Position numbers and translations under genes: made by a program. A stretch of 34,249 nt of DNA from JAVBNF01 sp031551725. Its GTDB lineage: Bacteria > Bacteroidota > Bacteroidia > Bacteroidales > P3. Shown here piece after piece: positions 14,762 to 23,159 of this stretch (position 1 is its first letter; each line of letters starts with the position of its first letter). The DNA lies in assembly GCA_031551725.1 (NCBI GenBank), contig JAVBNF010000044.1, positions 1 to 34,249 on the forward strand, read 5' to 3'. Under the pieces are notes generated by a model, which worked only from the letters and a program-made list of their open reading frames with translations, ran no database searches and was not told where the DNA came from.

Positions 14762-14769
14762 TATCTTTG
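14762..14769 (+). promoter_or_regulatory. promoter -7 box of ugd (TATCTTTG)
   Basis: Perfect TAnnTTTG box 28 nt before ATG 14798, without an obvious -33 TTG in the AT-rich repeat upstream. Confidence 0.5.
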
Positions 14770-14797
14770 ACCTTTTAAAGTAAAAATAACTCATTTT

Positions 14798-16129
14798 ATG
14801 AAAATTGCCATTGTTGGAACGGGCTACGTAGGATTGGTAACCGGCGCATGTTTCGCAGATGTGGGTATTGATGTTACCTGCGTGGATATTGACAAGCAAA
14901 AAATTGAAAATCTCCGCAAGGGAATTTCTCCGATTTATGAACAGGGTTTGGATGAACTCTTGGCAACCAATATCCAAAAAGGTCGCTTGCACTTCGAAAC
15001 TGAACTCAGAAATAGCGATCGCGAGATAGAAGTGATTTTCTTAGCCGTTGGAACTCCTCCGGACGAAGATGGAAGTGCCGATTTGACTTACGTTTTAAAT
15101 GTTGCTTCCGAAATCGGTAAAAATATGCAGGAATACTGTTTGGTTGTTACCAAAAGCACAGTGCCTGTTGGAACAGCGCAAAAAGTAAAGGCGCAAATCT
15201 TGGAAGAACAAAAGAAACGCGGGGTAAATATTCCTTTTGATGTAGCTTCTAACCCCGAATTCTTGAAAGAAGGCTCGGCAGTAAAAGATTTCTTGTATCC
15301 CGAGCGTATTGTTGTGGGGATTGAATCTGAAATAGCAGAATCGGTAATGAAACGCCTCTACAAACCATTTACGTTGAATGGACATCCGGTGATTTTTATG
15401 GATATTCCGTCAGCTGAAATGACCAAATATGCTTCCAATGCCATGTTGGCAACACGTATCAGCTTTATGAATGATATTGCTAATTTGTGCGAATTGGTTG
15501 GAGCAGATGTAAATATGGTTCGCCAAGGTGTTGGATCCGACAGCCGTATCGGTAGCAAATTCTTGTATCCGGGTATTGGATATGGCGGTTCTTGCTTCCC
15601 CAAAGATGTAAAAGCCCTTGTAAAAACTGCCGATAATGCAGGTTACGACATGGCTGTTTTGAAAGCTGTGGAAGATGTGAACTTCCGTCAAAAAACATTA
15701 TTATTCGAAAAATTCAAAAAACATTTCAACGGAAATATCCAAGGAAAAACCATTGCCATGTGGGGATTGGCGTTTAAACCCGGCACCGACGATATGCGCG
15801 AAGCACCCGCATTGGAGTTGATTGAAAAATTAACCGAAGCAGGATGCAAAGTAAAAGCATACGACCCTGTTGCAATGCACGAAACACAACGCCGTATCGG
15901 TGATAAAATCGAATATGTTGATAGCATTTATCAAACTTTAGAAGGCGCCGACGTTTTATTTTTAGTTACCGAATGGACGGAATTCCGTTTTCCGGATTGG
16001 CAAAAAGTAAAATCCATGCTCAAAGAAGCCGTGGTATTCGATGGTCGTAATATCTACGATAAAACCGAACTCCAAAAAGAAGGTTTTGCATATTGTGGAA
16101 TTGGCATTCCGATGAATAAAACTAACTAA
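14798..16129 (+). CDS. ugd: UDP-glucose 6-dehydrogenase
   Basis: The 443-residue enzyme has an N-terminal Rossmann domain (MKIAIVGTGYVGLVTGACFA), the GTPPDEDGSADL loop, the STVPVGT strand, the EFLKEGSAVKDF substrate segment, and the catalytic Cys266 in GYGGSCFPKD. The C-terminal UDP-binding domain includes WGLAFKPGTDDMREAP. It oxidises UDP-glucose to UDP-glucuronate with two NAD+, in the cytoplasm. Uxs, encoded 49 nt downstream, uses the product directly. Full length. Confidence 0.97.
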   Translation: MKIAIVGTGYVGLVTGACFADVGIDVTCVDIDKQKIENLRKGISPIYEQGLDELLATNIQKGRLHFETELRNSDREIEVIFLAVGTPPDEDGSADLTYVLNVASEIGKNMQEYCLVVTKSTVPVGTAQKVKAQILEEQKKRGVNIPFDVASNPEFLKEGSAVKDFLYPERIVVGIESEIAESVMKRLYKPFTLNGHPVIFMDIPSAEMTKYASNAMLATRISFMNDIANLCELVGADVNMVRQGVGSDSRIGSKFLYPGIGYGGSCFPKDVKALVKTADNAGYDMAVLKAVEDVNFRQKTLLFEKFKKHFNGNIQGKTIAMWGLAFKPGTDDMREAPALELIEKLTEAGCKVKAYDPVAMHETQRRIGDKIEYVDSIYQTLEGADVLFLVTEWTEFRFPDWQKVKSMLKEAVVFDGRNIYDKTELQKEGFAYCGIGIPMNKTN

Positions 16130-16138
16130 ATAGCAACT

Positions 16139-16164
16139 GGATTGCCACGTTGAGCTGGCAATGA
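16139..16164. repeat. dispersed GTCATTGCGAG-type palindromic repeat, copy 2
   Basis: GATTGCCACG..GCTGGCAATGAC is the reverse-orientation partner of the repeat at 7502-7533. TTGCCA and TGGCAA form the palindrome. It fills the ugd-uxs gap and supplies the spurious upstream ATG at 16161. Confidence 0.6.
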
Positions 16165-16178
16165 CAAACCAGAAATTT

Positions 16179-17114
16179 ATGAAAAAAATACTTGTTACCG
16201 GCGGTTCCGGTTTTATTGGTTCCCATTTGTGCGAACGCCTTTTGAAAGAAGGAAATGAAGTTTATTGTTTGGATAATTTTTTTACCGGACAAAAAAAGAA
16301 TATCGTACATTTGTTGGATAATCCTTATTTTGAGCTTATCCGCCACGATGTAACGGCGCCGTTTTTTATCGAAGCCGATGAAATTTACAATCTGGCTTGT
16401 CCGGCTTCTCCTGTACATTATCAATATAATCCGATTAAAACGATTAAAACTTCCGTGATGGGAGCGATTAATATGTTGGGATTGGCCAAACGTGTGAAAG
16501 CAAAAATATTACAGGCATCAACCAGTGAGGTTTATGGAGATCCTTTGGTGCATCCGCAAGGTGAAGAATATTGGGGGCATGTAAATCCGATCGGCATCCG
16601 TTCCTGCTACGACGAAGGAAAGCGTTGTGCCGAAACATTGTTTATGGATTACCATCATCAAAACAATGTGAAGATTAAAATCATCCGGATTTTTAATACA
16701 TACGGTCCGCGCATGTTTGAAAACGATGGGCGTGTGGTTTCTAACTTCATCGTACAAGCATTGAAGGGCGAAGATATCACTATTTACGGCGATGGTAAAC
16801 AAACCAGAAGTTTTCAATATGTGGACGATTTGATTGAAGGAATGATCCGCATGATGAATGCGCGCGATGAATTTATTGGTCCAGTAAACATAGGAAATCC
16901 CAATGAATTTACCATGTTGGAACTTGCGGAAATGATTATCAAATTAACGGGAACGAAATCGAAAATCGTATTTCGCCCGCTACCTTCCGATGATCCGATG
17001 CAGCGCCAGCCGAAAATCGATTTGGCCAAAAAAGAGCTCGATTGGGAGCCCAAAATTCAATTGGAAGAAGGATTGATTAAAACTATTGATTATTTTAAGA
17101 CAGTAGTTAAATAA
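16179..17114 (+). CDS. uxs: UDP-glucuronate decarboxylase (UDP-xylose synthase)
   Basis: The 311-residue extended-SDR protein begins KKILVTGGSGFIGSHLCERL (GxxGxxG) and carries NLACPASPVHYQYNPIKTIK, STSEVYGDP, the catalytic tyrosine and lysine in SCYDEGKR, IFNTYGPRM and YGDGKQTRSFQYVDDL. These are the signatures of UXS, which converts UDP-glucuronate to UDP-xylose with bound NAD+. The start at ATG 16179 is preferred over ATG 16161, which lies in a dispersed repeat and adds six atypical residues. It directly follows ugd, its substrate supplier, so the two form a pathway pair. Confidence 0.94.
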   Translation: MKKILVTGGSGFIGSHLCERLLKEGNEVYCLDNFFTGQKKNIVHLLDNPYFELIRHDVTAPFFIEADEIYNLACPASPVHYQYNPIKTIKTSVMGAINMLGLAKRVKAKILQASTSEVYGDPLVHPQGEEYWGHVNPIGIRSCYDEGKRCAETLFMDYHHQNNVKIKIIRIFNTYGPRMFENDGRVVSNFIVQALKGEDITIYGDGKQTRSFQYVDDLIEGMIRMMNARDEFIGPVNIGNPNEFTMLELAEMIIKLTGTKSKIVFRPLPSDDPMQRQPKIDLAKKELDWEPKIQLEEGLIKTIDYFKTVVK

Positions 17115-17120
17115 TTATAA

Positions 17121-17213
17121 ATTGTTAATGGTTAATTATTAATGAGCTTCGCATTTAGTATCTAATTTGTATTTCATTAACCATTAACCATTAACCATTA
17201 ATCATTAACCATT
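17121..17213. repeat. intergenic inverted array of ATTAACC-type 7-mers (site 2)
   Basis: The left arm (17121-17145) is built from TTAATGG, TTAATTA and TTAATGA. The right arm (17174-17213) has ATTAACC three times in tandem, then ATTAATC and ATTAACC, inverted relative to the left. It fills the whole uxs-rfbD gap up to 3 nt before the rfbD ATG. Confidence 0.85.
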
Positions 17214-17216
17214 GCT

Positions 17217-18080
17217 ATGAGAATACTTGTTACCGGTGCCAACGGCCAATTAGGAAATGAAATCAGACAGCACGTCAGCATGCTTCCGCAGGCCGATTTT
17301 GTATTTACAGATATTGCAGAATTGGATATTACCAACGAGCAAAAAGTGGATATTTTTGTTGAGCAATTCCGTATCAACTATATTGTCAATTGTGCTGCAT
17401 ATACCGCTGTTGATAAAGCCGAGCAAGAACAAGATAAGGCGCATTTGATTAATGCCGATGCGGTTGCGAATTTAGCGAAAGCGGCAAAAAAACATCATGC
17501 ATTTTTAGTGCATGTTTCCACCGATTATGTGTTTGATGGAACTGCTCACAAGCCTTATGTGGAAAACGATCCGGTCAATCCTACAGGAGCTTACGGCGTG
17601 ACAAAACTGGCAGGAGAGGAGGCTGTAAAAAAACATACCGATCATGGAATTATCATCCGTACATCTTGGTTGTATTCCAATTTCGGTGTGAATTTTTTGA
17701 AAACCATGCAGCGTTTGGGTGCCGAAAAAGAAATGTTGAATGTCGTATTCGATCAAGTCGGAACCCCCACAAATGCCGGCGATTTGGCGGAAGCCATTTT
17801 GAAAATTATTCCACAAACAAATGATTGGAATGAAGGCGTACAAATTTATCATTTCTCCAATGAAGGTGTTTGCAGCTGGTACGATTTTGCTACGGAAATC
17901 ATGTATTTGTCGAAATTAAAATGCAAAGTATTTCCCATTGAAAGCAAGGATTATCCTACGCCCACAGCGCGTCCGCCATATAGTGTGTTAAACAAGGCAA
18001 AAATCAAACAACGCTTCAACCTTCAAATTCCACATTGGATTGATAGTTTAGCCAAAGTGGTGCAATCGCAAAAGAACTAA
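17217..18080 (+). CDS. rfbD: dTDP-4-dehydrorhamnose reductase
   Basis: The 287-residue SDR-type enzyme has MRILVTGANGQLGNEI, NCAAYTAVDKAE, HVSTDYVFDG, the catalytic YxxxK as YGVTK after NPTGA, and RTSWLYS, all typical of RmlD/RfbD. It reduces dTDP-4-keto-L-rhamnose to dTDP-L-rhamnose for surface polysaccharide. The other rml genes are not in this window, so they must be elsewhere. The stop lies 7 nt from the stop of the convergent lipoprotein gene, without a clear terminator between them. Confidence 0.95.
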   Translation: MRILVTGANGQLGNEIRQHVSMLPQADFVFTDIAELDITNEQKVDIFVEQFRINYIVNCAAYTAVDKAEQEQDKAHLINADAVANLAKAAKKHHAFLVHVSTDYVFDGTAHKPYVENDPVNPTGAYGVTKLAGEEAVKKHTDHGIIIRTSWLYSNFGVNFLKTMQRLGAEKEMLNVVFDQVGTPTNAGDLAEAILKIIPQTNDWNEGVQIYHFSNEGVCSWYDFATEIMYLSKLKCKVFPIESKDYPTPTARPPYSVLNKAKIKQRFNLQIPHWIDSLAKVVQSQKN

Positions 18081-18087
18081 GAAAAGC

Positions 18088-18855
18088 TTATTTTTCTTTT
18101 AAATATTCTTTATTAACAATGTTTTGCAATTCTGCATAAGGAATTGTGAATTCGTACAAACCGTCAACTCTACAAGCTATTTCGTAAAGATTGTATGAAA
18201 ATTTAATACCTTCTTGGGTGAATTCAAATTGACTTGGCATTGAGAATTGGTTGTTCTCAAACATCAAACAATTATAATCGTTCAATTTTGCGGTGTCAGG
18301 AATCTTGTATGTTTTACGGAATGCTTTTTCAGCCAAGGTCAAGAATGTTGCTTGATCGGTAATCAATTCATTCATGCCGATTTTTGTTCCATTTTGTTTG
18401 TCAAATGTAGCGCAGAATTGGCCGTAATTTGCATTCGCGCCACACGTGTACATGTAATACGTGTAAACAATGGAGATGATTTTAGCATTTTGATAATAAC
18501 GATCGGCATTTACAAGGATTTGACTTCCGGGACAAGCGCTGCTATCTTCCGGAGCCGGATTGTAAGCTGTTTCCGTTGTCTTTTTCGATTCTTCCCAGCC
18601 TTGAACATCATCTGAAACAAAACTGCTTTCGTATATTTGTTTCATGATTTCCAAACGACCGGCTTCAATCGAATCTTTAAGCGGACTTGATACTTGGGAA
18701 GCCATAAAATAACTGCAAGTGCTGTCGGCAAAAACAGTTTTTTCTAAAACAACATGAACGTTTTGTGACGGTTTACATCCCGAAAAAGTCAGAAAAGATG
18801 CACCGATGATAACAAAAAATGTTGTAAATACGACGTGTTTGATGAACGTTTTCAT
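18088..18855 (-). CDS. lipoprotein with DUF3298/RsiV-like domain
   Basis: The 255-residue protein has a lipoprotein signal with SGC at residues 25-27 (lipobox Cys27). The mature part contains IVYTYYMYTCGANANYG, the FDKQNGTKIGMNELI strand and, near the end, FTQEGIKFSYNLYEIACR and FTIPYAELQNIV. These resemble the DUF4163/DUF3298 pair found in PdaC and RsiV-type envelope proteins. Such domains bind envelope glycans or regulators; here it stands alone on a lipid anchor. A weak minus-strand box TACCTTTA lies at 18887-18880. Precise role unknown. Confidence 0.83.
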   Translation of the reverse strand: MKTFIKHVVFTTFFVIIGASFLTFSGCKPSQNVHVVLEKTVFADSTCSYFMASQVSSPLKDSIEAGRLEIMKQIYESSFVSDDVQGWEESKKTTETAYNPAPEDSSACPGSQILVNADRYYQNAKIISIVYTYYMYTCGANANYGQFCATFDKQNGTKIGMNELITDQATFLTLAEKAFRKTYKIPDTAKLNDYNCLMFENNQFSMPSQFEFTQEGIKFSYNLYEIACRVDGLYEFTIPYAELQNIVNKEYLKEK

Positions 18856-18962
18856 GATATTTTATTTGAGAATAGGTTGTAAAGGTACATAAAAATTTTG
18901 AAATAAAAGTATATTTATAAAGAAAATTATTAAATTGTAAAAAGTGTTTTTATTTGAGATTT

Positions 18963-19529
18963 TCAAACGTTTAACATGCCGCGAAACCCTCTAACTGCAT
19001 AGTACGAAGAGGCGCCATTATGATATACAAAAGTATGTCCATAACGGAAATCGGCAAAGAGGGCGCCGCCGAGTTTGCGGATTTCGGAGGGCGTTTGGAG
19101 CCAACTGGAAGTTTTGGTATCGAAATTTCCAACTTCCTGTAATTTTCTATACGCTTGTTCTGTCAATATTTCTATGCCCATTGCTGTTGCCATATCCATA
19201 GCGCTGTTTGCCGGTTTGTTTTCTTTTCGTGAAATCAAGGCTTCTTGGTCGTAGCAAAGGTTTGTGCGGCCTTTGGGTGTTTCCGGCGAGCAATCAACGA
19301 AAAGATATTCACCTGTTTTTTTGTCAAAATCAATAATATCCGGCTCACCGCCGCTTTGTTCCATTTCGTTTAACGACCATAGTTTTTCAACATTCGCTTC
19401 CAATCTCGTTTGCACGTGTTCCCATATTACATTGGGATGGCGGAGCATGTTTTTTTCAAAACGGGATTTTAAAACATTGATCAGTTCGTCTTTTTGTTGC
19501 TGTGATAAGGTTTTTGTATATTTTTTCAT
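18963..19529 (-). CDS. DUF4256 family protein
   Basis: The 188-residue soluble protein matches the DUF4256 pattern as I recall it: RFEKNMLRHPNVIWE, KLWSLNEMEQSGGEPDII, the conserved CSPETPKGRTNLCYDQEAL, GNFDTKTSSWLQTP, and the ending FVYHNGASSYYAVRGFRG. The start at ATG 19529 (MKKYTKTLSQQQ) is preferred to the longer frame, which would read through the promoter box at 19561-19568. Length is normal. The family has no established function. It is a single-gene unit divergent from the phosphohexomutase gene. Confidence 0.88.
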   Translation of the reverse strand: MKKYTKTLSQQQKDELINVLKSRFEKNMLRHPNVIWEHVQTRLEANVEKLWSLNEMEQSGGEPDIIDFDKKTGEYLFVDCSPETPKGRTNLCYDQEALISRKENKPANSAMDMATAMGIEILTEQAYRKLQEVGNFDTKTSSWLQTPSEIRKLGGALFADFRYGHTFVYHNGASSYYAVRGFRGMLNV

Positions 19530-19533
19530 GACG

Positions 19534-19568
19534 TATCTTTGTTTGCTTGTTATATATAAACAAAGATA
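19534..19568. promoter_or_regulatory. palindromic promoter region of the DUF4256 gene
   Basis: TATCTTTGTTT (19534-19544) and AAACAAAGATA (19558-19568) are perfect inverted 11-mers. The right arm read on the minus strand is a TAnnTTTG -7 box placed 32 nt before the DUF4256 ATG. The left arm is the same box on the plus strand and would lie inside the 5' leader, so it may be an operator-like partner or an opposing promoter. Confidence 0.45.
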
Positions 19569-19634
19569 TGTGATTTTTGTTGAATAAAGTCCACTTTCCA
19601 CCAAACAATTTTTTACTATTTAACAAATTTTATG

Positions 19635-19642
19635 TATATTTG
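19635..19642 (+). promoter_or_regulatory. promoter -7 box of the phosphohexomutase gene (TATATTTG)
   Basis: Perfect TAnnTTTG box 21 nt before ATG 19664. Confidence 0.5.
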
Positions 19643-19663
19643 CGAAAAGTAAAATGTAATTTT

Positions 19664-21403
19664 ATGAATACAAACATCGACCCAAACGTTCTTGAGCGCT
19701 CCAAACAGTGGCTCGAACCTAATTATGACGCGGAAACCCGTAAACAAGTACAAAAACTCATCGATAGCGATCCGGCTGAACTTACCGAAGCCTTCTACCG
19801 CGACCTCGAATTTGGTACCGGCGGACTTCGCGGCATCATGGGCGTAGGAACCAACCGTATGAACCAATATACCGTGGCAATGGCTACACAAGGCCTTGCT
19901 AATTATATGAATGAACAATTTTCCGAACTGCCGCTCAAACGCGTGGCAATCGCTTGCGATTCGCGCAACCGCAGTCAGGAATTTGCAAAAGTAACGGCTG
20001 AAGTCTTTGCTGCCAACGGCTTCAAAGTGTATCTGTTTGAGGGCATTCATCCAACACCGGAACTTTCTTTTGCCATTCGTCATTTCGGATGCCAGGGTGG
20101 CGTGATGATTACCGCTTCGCACAATCCCAAAGAATACAACGGCTACAAAGCATATTGGAACGATGGCGGGCAACTTGTTGCGCCTCACGATAAAAATGTG
20201 ATTACCGAAGTTCTGAAAATAAAATCCATTGCCGATGTACAACGCGAAGAAGGCAGCAAAATGATTGAAATGGTCGGTGCCGATGTTGACCGTGTATATC
20301 TTGATAAAGTGAAAGCGCTTTCCTTATCGCCCGAAGCTGTCAAATCGCAAAAAGATTTGAAAATCGTTTACACACCGCTTCACGGAACGGGCGTGCATTT
20401 GGTGCCGCAAGTGCTTAAAGAAATTGGGTTTGAGAATGTAACGATGGTCAAAGAACAAGCCATTCCCGATGGTAATTTCCCAACCACGCCTTCTCCCAAC
20501 CCGGAAGAAAAAGTAGCCCTTCAGATGGCGTTGGATGAAGCGAAGAAAATCGGTGCTTCGTTGGTAATGGCCACCGACCCCGACGCAGACCGCGTGGGAG
20601 TAGCGATTCCAAAAGACGACGGTGAGTTTGTTTTGCTCAACGGCAATCAAACTGCATCTGTTTTACTTTACTATTTGTTGAAAAAATGGAAAGAAAACGG
20701 ATTGCTTACCGGAAAAGAATTTGTAGTGAAAACCATTGTCACTACTGAACTTCTTAAGGATATGGCCGAGAAATTGAAAGTAGAATGCTTTGATGTTTTG
20801 ACCGGTTTTAAATTTATTGCCGACATTATTTTGAAAAACGAAGGCAAGAAAACCTTTATCGGCGGCGGCGAAGAAAGCTACGGCTTTCTAATTGGCGATT
20901 TTGTTCGCGATAAAGACGCCGTAAGCGCTTGTATGATGATTGCCGAAGTGGCTGCTTGGGCCAAAGCGCAAGGCAAGAGCTTCAACGACATCCTCTGCGA
21001 TTTGTATATGGAATACGGATTTTACAAAGAAGACTTGTTATCCATCACTAAAAAAGGCAAAGCCGGACTGGAAGAAATCCAGCAGATGATGGTCGATTTT
21101 CGCAATAATCCGCCCAAAGAAATTGCAGGAAGCAAAATCGTTTTGATAAAAGATTATCAACAACAAATTTCCAAAGATTTAAAAACCGGTAAAGAAACAA
21201 AAATCGATTTACCGAAATCGGATGTATTGCAGTTCTTCACCGAAAGAGGCGATAAACTAACTGTTCGCCCTTCCGGAACCGAACCCAAAATCAAACTCTA
21301 TTTCGGCGTCAAAGCGGAACTCAAATCGAAGGCGGAGTTTGAAATGGTTGAGAAACAACTGGCAGGCAGAATTGATGAAATGAAAGGAATTATTAATTGT
21401 TAA
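19664..21403 (+). CDS. phosphoglucomutase/phosphomannomutase family enzyme
   Basis: The 579-residue alpha-D-phosphohexomutase has the active-site Ser152 in ITASHNPKEYNG, the Mg loop TDPDADRVG, the sugar-binding GGGEESYG and the phosphate-binding RPSGTEPKIKLY near the C-terminus. The long form (about 580 residues) fits the PgcA/PGM2-like subgroup that interconverts glucose-1-P and glucose-6-P. The start at ATG 19664 is chosen because the upstream frame crosses the promoter. It would supply glucose-1-P for UDP-glucose used by Ugd. The last residues IINC are encoded by the start of an intergenic repeat. Confidence 0.94.
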   Translation: MNTNIDPNVLERSKQWLEPNYDAETRKQVQKLIDSDPAELTEAFYRDLEFGTGGLRGIMGVGTNRMNQYTVAMATQGLANYMNEQFSELPLKRVAIACDSRNRSQEFAKVTAEVFAANGFKVYLFEGIHPTPELSFAIRHFGCQGGVMITASHNPKEYNGYKAYWNDGGQLVAPHDKNVITEVLKIKSIADVQREEGSKMIEMVGADVDRVYLDKVKALSLSPEAVKSQKDLKIVYTPLHGTGVHLVPQVLKEIGFENVTMVKEQAIPDGNFPTTPSPNPEEKVALQMALDEAKKIGASLVMATDPDADRVGVAIPKDDGEFVLLNGNQTASVLLYYLLKKWKENGLLTGKEFVVKTIVTTELLKDMAEKLKVECFDVLTGFKFIADIILKNEGKKTFIGGGEESYGFLIGDFVRDKDAVSACMMIAEVAAWAKAQGKSFNDILCDLYMEYGFYKEDLLSITKKGKAGLEEIQQMMVDFRNNPPKEIAGSKIVLIKDYQQQISKDLKTGKETKIDLPKSDVLQFFTERGDKLTVRPSGTEPKIKLYFGVKAELKSKAEFEMVEKQLAGRIDEMKGIINC

Positions 21404-21479
21404 TTATAAATTGTTAATGAAGCTGCGCCTTTTGCACGCTTTGCGTCATTAACAATTTATAATTAATAATTAACAATTA
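21395..21479. repeat. intergenic inverted repeat array (site 3)
   Basis: The left arm (21395-21420) and right arm (21446-21479) are inverted copies sharing AATTGTTAAT and ATAAATTGTTAATGA. A 25-nt GC-richer loop AGCTGCGCC..TTTGCG separates them. The left arm includes the last codons and stop of the mutase gene, and the right arm touches the ATG of the GT9 gene. Confidence 0.85.
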
Positions 21480-22480
21480 TGAAAAAGATTTTATTGATAC
21501 AAACCGCCTCTATCGGCGATGTCGTTCTTGCTACGCCTGTTGCGGAAAAATTGCATGCATTTTTCCCCGATGCGAAAATTGATATTCTGGTAAAAAACGG
21601 AAACCAATCGTTATTCGTCAAACATCCGTTTTTACACAAGGTTTGGGTATTCGACAAATCGAAAAAATACAGAAATCTTTTTCATTTAATTAAAAACATT
21701 CGCAAAGAAAACTACGATGTAGTTATAAATATGCAGCGTTTTTTTACGAGTGGATTGATTACTATGCTTTCAAAAGGCAAGCAAACCGTGGGTTTTGATA
21801 AAAATCCGCTATCGTTTTTGTTTACGAAAAAACTTCCACATCTGATCAGCGCAAGCGGAACGATGCATGAAACCGAGCGTAATCTAACGCTCGTTTCGCA
21901 TATTACCAATGACGATTTGAGTTTTCCTATTCGTCTGTATCCAACCGATTCCGACAAAAAGAAAATAGAAATCCATACCAAAGCCCCATTTATCACGGTT
22001 TCACCGGCATCGTTATGGTTTACCAAACAATATCCGCTTGAAAAATGGGTAGATTTTGTAGGCTCGCTTGATCCGGAATTGATTGTGTGTTTCCTTGGCG
22101 GAAAAAATGATAAAGCGTTGTGCGATGAAATTATCAGTCGCTCCGGGCATTTCCGCAGTCAGAATTTGGCCGGGCAATTGAGTTTTCTGGAGTCTGCAGC
22201 CTTGATGAAACATGCAAAAATGAACTACGTTAATGATTCGGCGCCCATGCATTTTGCATCATCTGTCAATGCGCCAACAACGGCTGTTTATTGCTCAACT
22301 GTTCCGCAGTTTGGTTTCGGTCCGAAATCCGACAATGCAAAAAATGTTGAAATTCGTTGCACGCTCGACTGCCGTCCTTGCGGCTTGCACGGCTATCGCG
22401 AATGTCCGAAAGGCCATTTTAAATGCGCATTACTAATTGATACGAATGAACTGCTAACTCAATTAGGAATTACGAATTAG
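21479..22480 (+). CDS. glycosyltransferase family 9 (heptosyltransferase-like)
   Basis: The 333-residue protein begins KKILLIQTASIGDVVLATPV, the GT9 N-terminal signature, and continues with PDAKIDILV and VVINMQRF. The C-terminal half has TVSPASLWFTKQYPLEKWV, VCFLGGKNDK, a YVNDSAPMHFASSVNAPT donor-binding segment, and a Cys-rich stretch (CTLDCRPCG, CPKGHFKCA) common in this family. GT9 enzymes such as WaaF/WaaC transfer heptose to LPS core at the inner membrane. The acceptor and donor here are not known. The stop is formed inside the following repeat array. Confidence 0.92.
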   Translation: MKKILLIQTASIGDVVLATPVAEKLHAFFPDAKIDILVKNGNQSLFVKHPFLHKVWVFDKSKKYRNLFHLIKNIRKENYDVVINMQRFFTSGLITMLSKGKQTVGFDKNPLSFLFTKKLPHLISASGTMHETERNLTLVSHITNDDLSFPIRLYPTDSDKKKIEIHTKAPFITVSPASLWFTKQYPLEKWVDFVGSLDPELIVCFLGGKNDKALCDEIISRSGHFRSQNLAGQLSFLESAALMKHAKMNYVNDSAPMHFASSVNAPTTAVYCSTVPQFGFGPKSDNAKNVEIRCTLDCRPCGLHGYRECPKGHFKCALLIDTNELLTQLGITN

Positions 22481-22540
22481 GAATTTACAAAATACTGATT
22501 CGTTCTCTAATTCCTAATTCCTAATTCCTAATTCCTAATT
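22461..22540. repeat. intergenic inverted array of CTAATTC-type 7-mers (site 4)
   Basis: The right arm (22507-22540) is CTAATTC repeated about five times. The left arm (22461-22485) holds the inverse AATTAGGAATTACGAATTAG. The left arm encodes the C-terminal ITN and stop of the GT9 gene. It ends 3 nt before the next ATG. Confidence 0.85.
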
Positions 22541-22543
22541 AAA

Positions 22544-23101
22544 ATGGATGTAGCATATACGAAAGACATTCTTCAAGCTGGTGGAATTTTGTTATATCCC
22601 ACCGACACCATTTGGGGATTGGGTTGCGATGCATGCAATGCCGATGCGGTTTCTGCTATTTATCGCTTGAAAAACAGGAGCGAAGACCACAGTTTTATTG
22701 TGCTTGTCGATAGTTTAGAAATGTTGAAGAACTATGTGGAGACTTTGCCCGCAAATATTGAAAGTATTCTGAATTCCGAACAGCGTCCGCTTACGATTAT
22801 TTATCCGAAAGCGAGAAATCTTGCGTCAAATGTGATTGCACAAGACGGCAGCATTGCGATCCGCATTCCGAATCATGCTTTTTGCAAAGAACTTATTCGC
22901 GCTTTTGGAAAACCCATTGTGTCCACTTCGGCCAATATTTCAGGCGAACCGGCCCCCGCGAAATTTACAGAAATAGCAGCAATTATCAAGCAAGGCGTAG
23001 GTTTTATTGTAGATGAAAAATACGACACTGCAATCGAAACACAATCGTCAAAAATTATCAAGATAAATGATGATGGAAGTGTACAAATTATTCGTGCTTG
23101 A
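22544..23101 (+). CDS. L-threonylcarbamoyladenylate synthase (Sua5/YrdC family)
   Basis: The 185-residue YrdC-domain protein has YPTDTIWGLGCDA, IYRLKNRSEDHSFIVLV with the KxR and S-x-x ligands for ATP and carbamoyl phosphate, PLTIIYPKA, SIAIRIPNH and PIVSTSANISGEPAP. It makes threonylcarbamoyl-AMP from threonine, bicarbonate and ATP for t6A37 modification of ANN-decoding tRNAs. It lacks the C-terminal Sua5 domain, so it is the short TsaC-type form. Confidence 0.93.
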   Translation: MDVAYTKDILQAGGILLYPTDTIWGLGCDACNADAVSAIYRLKNRSEDHSFIVLVDSLEMLKNYVETLPANIESILNSEQRPLTIIYPKARNLASNVIAQDGSIAIRIPNHAFCKELIRAFGKPIVSTSANISGEPAPAKFTEIAAIIKQGVGFIVDEKYDTAIETQSSKIIKINDDGSVQIIRA

Positions 23102-23111
23102 TTTCTCAAAC

Positions 23112-23141
23112 TTGCAATATCCCAATAAATTCGTATCTTTG
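23112..23141 (+). promoter_or_regulatory. promoter of the PorT-like gene
   Basis: TTG at 23112-23114 and TATCTTTG at 23134-23141 are spaced by 19 nt and end 18 nt before ATG 23160, the best-formed Bacteroidota promoter in the window. Confidence 0.65.
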
Positions 23142-23159
23142 CAATATAAACAACAACAA

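Noticed and set aside
22507..22540. Tandem short repeats that might be a CRISPR array
   Set aside because: Units are 7 nt with no spacers and no cas genes are present.
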